A DNA stretch of 8,703 nucleotides from Spirochaetota bacterium. Its GTDB lineage: Bacteria > Spirochaetota > Spirochaetia > DSM-27196 > PWMO01. Positions 6,520 to 8,703 of the stretch are shown piece by piece. A model generated the notes under the pieces. That model was not told the origin of the DNA, made no database searches, and saw nothing but the letters and a program-made list of their open reading frames with translations. Every line of letters starts with the position of its first letter. Position 1 is the first letter of the stretch. Location of the stretch: contig JAAAOH010000338.1 of assembly GCA_009908925.1 (NCBI GenBank), positions 1-8,703 on the forward strand, read 5' to 3'. The translations under genes were made by a program, and so were the position numbers.

Positions 6520-7371
6520 TTACTTCTCCTGCTCCGTCATGCCGCGGATGAAGAGGTTCTGCATCGACAGGACCACGACCACCGGCGGCAGCATCGCGAG
6601 CATGGTCGAGGCCATGATGACCTGCCACTCGGCCTGCTGGTCGCCCACCGCAAGCATTCGGTTGATGCCGATGAGCAGGGTGTAGTACTGCTCCTGGGTG
6701 GTTACGAGAAGTGGCCAGAGGTACTGGTTCCATCCGAAGATGAACAGAATGACGAAGAGCGCCGCGATGGTTGTCCGCGACATGGGCATCAGGATATACC
6801 AGAAGAACTGCATGGGGCTCGCCCCGTCGACCTTTGCCGAGTCGGGCATCTCCCGGGGTATCGTCATGAAGTACTGGCGAAACAGAAAGGTTGCCGTTGC
6901 CGAGGCAATGATGGGCAGAATGAGGCCTGCATAGGAGTCGAGTAAGCCCATGCCGGCGACGACTTCATAGGTCGGGAGAATTCGCACCTCCACCGGGAGC
7001 ATCAGGGTCAGGAAGATTGCCCAGAAAAACACCTGCCGCAGGGGGAAGCGAAAAAAGACGAACGCAAAGGCCGCAAACAGAGAAATAACGATCTTCCCGA
7101 CGCTTACCCCCAGTGCCATGATCGTGCTGTTGAGCATCATCAGCCCTGCGGAAGCTCCGAAATCTTTGATGCCCGTCGTCACAGCGGTTACATAGTTAGT
7201 GACGATTTCCGCGCCGGGGATGATTGGCATGGGTGCCCGCATGATCTCCCCGAGGGACACTGTCGAGGCGACGAACACGATGTAGATGGGAAACGCGAAT
7301 ATGATAACGCCGACCGCCAGCATCGAATGAGTGACGAAGGTCAGCACGGGATTTCTTTCTACCATTGCCAT
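6520..7371 (-). CDS. ugpE: Glycerol-3-phosphate ABC transporter permease UgpE
   Basis: This is one of the two membrane subunits of the Ugp importer for sn-glycerol-3-phosphate and glycerophosphodiesters. At 283 residues it nearly equals the E. coli protein (281 as I recall), and long stretches match it in memory: LTLMLPVEVRI (121-131), LDSYAGL (144-150), ASATATFLFRQ (156-166) and GWNQYLWPLL (213-222). Six membrane helices are expected at about 13-35, 77-104, 112-130, 146-163, 203-219 and 252-270. The EAA loop that docks on the ATPase is at 177-197 (DSAKVDGASP...), with the canonical Glu-Ala-Ala changed to Asp-Ser-Ala. The ATG at 7371 is preceded by GAGGTG (7383-7378), which overlaps the ugpA stop; a second ATG two codons later is possible. 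The gene follows ugpA by 10 bases. Confidence 0.96.
   Translation of the reverse strand: MAMVERNPVLTFVTHSMLAVGVIIFAFPIYIVFVASTVSLGEIMRAPMPIIPGAEIVTNYVTAVTTGIKDFGASAGLMMLNSTIMALGVSVGKIVISLFAAFAFVFFRFPLRQVFFWAIFLTLMLPVEVRILPTYEVVAGMGLLDSYAGLILPIIASATATFLFRQYFMTIPREMPDSAKVDGASPMQFFWYILMPMSRTTIAALFVILFIFGWNQYLWPLLVTTQEQYYTLLIGINRMLAVGDQQAEWQVIMASTMLAMLPPVVVVLSMQNLFIRGMTEQEK
6526..6530 (-). promoter_or_regulatory. Shine-Dalgarno deciding the phosphodiesterase start
   Basis: On the minus strand AGGAG (6530-6526) lies inside the last codons of ugpE and 9 bases before the ATC at 6516. It is the only strong ribosome site near the gene, and it points to the ATC rather than to the GTG at 6396, more than 120 bases further on. 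Confidence 0.6.
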
Positions 7372-7381
7372 TGGTCACACC

Positions 7382-8266
7382 TCAGTAATGCACTTTCCGC
7401 TCGAAGAAGCGAAACTGGATGAACGTGAGGCCGATGACGATCGCCATCAGCACGACCGACTGTGCCGAGGAGCTGCCGAGATTGAGGTTGACGAAGCCGT
7501 CCCGATACACCTTGTATACGAGAATATTCGTCGCCTGGTTCGGACCACCCTGGGTCACCTGGTGAATGATGCCGAAGGTGAGGAAGAACGAATACATGAT
7601 GTTCATGATGACCAGGAAGAAGGTCGTCGGACTCAAGAGCGGGAAGACGATCCTCCAGAACCGCGACCGCGGTTTTGCCCCGTCGATGGCCGCCGACTCA
7701 ATAAGCGATGGCGGAATGCTCTGCAGGCCGGCGAGGAAGAACAGAAAATTGTACGCGATCTGTCGCCAGGAGGCGGCAATCGTCACCAGGAGAAATCCTT
7801 GGGTGCGTCGCAGCGCGTGATTCCAGTCGTATCCGAGGAAGTCCAGCCCGTAGGAGATGACACCTACCGTCGGATTAAACAGAAACATCCACATGACGCC
7901 GGAGACCGCAGGCGCGACCGCGTATGGCCATATCAGCAACGTGGTGTACGCCTGCGACCCCTTCACCGCCCGGTCGGCCAGAACGGCAAGGTAGAGCGCG
8001 ACACTGATGGCGATGACCATCACCCAGAAGCTAAACAGGAACGTCACCTGCATCGAGTTGAGATATGCGTCACTCGCGAACAGGCGTGCAAAGTTTTCCA
8101 GTCCCACGAACTCCCTGCGTGTCCCGAACGCATCTTCGCGGAACAGGGAGAGCACGAGGGCCTGGAACCCGGGCCAGAGAAAGAAGAGCCCGACAATGAC
8201 CATCTGCGGCAGAACGAGCAGATAGGGTAGCAGTTTGTTATCGAATACGGCGCGTTGGTCGGCCAC
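7382..8266 (-). CDS. ugpA: Glycerol-3-phosphate ABC transporter permease UgpA
   Basis: This is the other membrane subunit of the Ugp importer and forms the translocation path with UgpE. It has 294 residues (E. coli about 295) and the family signature throughout: LPYLLVLPQ (13-21), FVGLENF (53-59), WPYAVAPAVSGVMW (113-126), GYDWNHA (145-151), QIAYNFLFFLAGLQSIP (169-185), GGPNQAT (240-246) and SSAQSVVLM (266-274). Six membrane helices are expected. The EAA loop begins at Glu190 (ESAAIDGA). The start is GTG at 8266-8264, with GAGGTGG at 8277-8271 just before it; no other nearby start has such a site. It is separated from ugpB by 85 bases holding a strong hairpin, and its TGA forms part of the ugpE ribosome site. 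Confidence 0.97.
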   Translation of the reverse strand: MADQRAVFDNKLLPYLLVLPQMVIVGLFFLWPGFQALVLSLFREDAFGTRREFVGLENFARLFASDAYLNSMQVTFLFSFWVMVIAISVALYLAVLADRAVKGSQAYTTLLIWPYAVAPAVSGVMWMFLFNPTVGVISYGLDFLGYDWNHALRRTQGFLLVTIAASWRQIAYNFLFFLAGLQSIPPSLIESAAIDGAKPRSRFWRIVFPLLSPTTFFLVIMNIMYSFFLTFGIIHQVTQGGPNQATNILVYKVYRDGFVNLNLGSSSAQSVVLMAIVIGLTFIQFRFFERKVHY

Positions 8267-8294
8267 GGAACCACCTCGTATATATGACTATGGA

Positions 8295-8322
8295 GGGCCG
8301 GCGCCCGTAGGAGCGCCGGCCC
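8295..8322 (-). promoter_or_regulatory. 10-bp perfect hairpin between ugpB and ugpA
   Basis: GGGCCGGCGC (8295-8304) pairs with GCGCCGGCCC (8313-8322) across an 8-base loop. On the transcribed minus strand it is followed by TCCATAGTCATATATACGAGG, with no U-run, so full termination is unlikely. In binding-protein transport operons such hairpins commonly protect the upstream message or lower expression downstream, giving more binding protein than permease. That role here is inferred from position. Confidence 0.6.
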
Positions 8323-8351
8323 CGAGTACTAACTGAAACTGAAATCAGCGG

Positions 8352-8703
8352 TTAGCGATTTGCTCGCTCGAACTCTCTGAGGACTTCGTTTCCGCGTCGC
8401 ACTGCGTCGTCGAGTGCCTCCTGAGCGGTTTTCTGTCCGTCGAAGAGTGCCTCGAGCTCTTCGTAGTGTATGGTCCGGATCTCGCCGTAGTTGCCGAGAC
8501 GGACGCCCTTCGAGTTTTCGGTCGGTTCTGCGCGGGTCATCTGGAGTATGGCCGTCTCGAGGGCCGGGGTCTCCTCATAGAGGCCCTGCTCCTTGGCAAG
8601 CTCGTAGGCCGCTTCGGTGATGGGGAGGTACCCCGTGAACTCGTGCCAGTCGGCCTGGACCGCGGGCTCGGAGAGGTAGTTGAAGAACTGTGCCACGCCC
8701 CGA
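8352..8703 (-). CDS. ugpB: Glycerol-3-phosphate-binding protein UgpB, C-terminal part only
   Basis: This is the last roughly 117 residues of the extracytoplasmic solute-binding protein that delivers glycerol-3-phosphate or glycerophosphodiesters to UgpA and UgpE. The frame is open to the right edge (RGVAQFFNYL...), so the GTG at 8696 is internal and the signal peptide and N-terminal lobe lie outside the window. The tail closely follows E. coli UgpB as I remember it: FFNYLSEP, WHEFTGYLPIT, AAYELAKEQGLY, KGVRLGN, IRTI, EELEALFDGQKT, QEALDDAVRRGNEVLREFE. The TAA is at 8354-8352. As the first of the visible ugp genes it would be the most highly expressed, given the hairpin after it. Confidence 0.96.
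   Translation of the reverse strand, partial: RGVAQFFNYLSEPAVQADWHEFTGYLPITEAAYELAKEQGLYEETPALETAILQMTRAEPTENSKGVRLGNYGEIRTIHYEELEALFDGQKTAQEALDDAVRRGNEVLREFERANR

Noticed and set aside
7331..8230. 299-residue plus-strand open frame opposite ugpA and ugpE
   Set aside because: It is charged, low-complexity translation antisense to two unmistakable permease genes.

Overview
The window is GC-rich bacterial chromosome, densely coding, with short intergenic gaps and no tRNA, rRNA, insertion sequence or CRISPR array that I can see. It is split into two blocks that converge at about 5557-5685. The species cannot be named from sequence alone. A high-GC spirochaete of the Spirochaeta type would fit the mix of a DUF1576 membrane protein and a complete-looking glycerol-3-phosphate uptake operon, but this is a low-confidence inference.

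Plus-strand block (1-5556): the 3' part of a DUF1576 membrane protein is followed, with a 4-base ATGA overlap, by a small acidic cytoplasmic protein. Next come an AEC-family (auxin efflux carrier type) transporter, a secreted beta-lactamase-fold protein with a C-terminal membrane module, and an unrecognised 521-residue protein with two membrane segments. The last two are tightly coupled: the second gene's ribosome site overlaps the first gene's stop. The beta-lactamase-fold protein has lost the catalytic lysine of its SxxK motif, so it may be a pseudo-enzyme. It has no usable Shine-Dalgarno, but a promoter-like pair ends just before its ATG, suggesting a leaderless message.

Minus-strand block (8703-5686): ugpB (3' end only), ugpA, ugpE and a cytosolic glycerophosphodiester phosphodiesterase (ugpQ type), in transcription order. 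UgpB captures glycerol-3-phosphate or glycerophosphodiesters outside the membrane, UgpA and UgpE form the channel, and the phosphodiesterase would hydrolyse imported diesters to glycerol-3-phosphate and an alcohol. The ATPase (ugpC) is not in the window. A strong hairpin lies between ugpB and ugpA.

The oddest point is the start of ugpQ. Between the ugpE stop and the active-site HRG motif there is no ATG, GTG or TTG in any frame, but an ATC sits where a start codon should be, 9 bases after a good AGGAG. No wholly new multi-gene system is evident. The most notable items are this start, the beta-lactamase-fold protein without its lysine, and its uncharacterised membrane partner.
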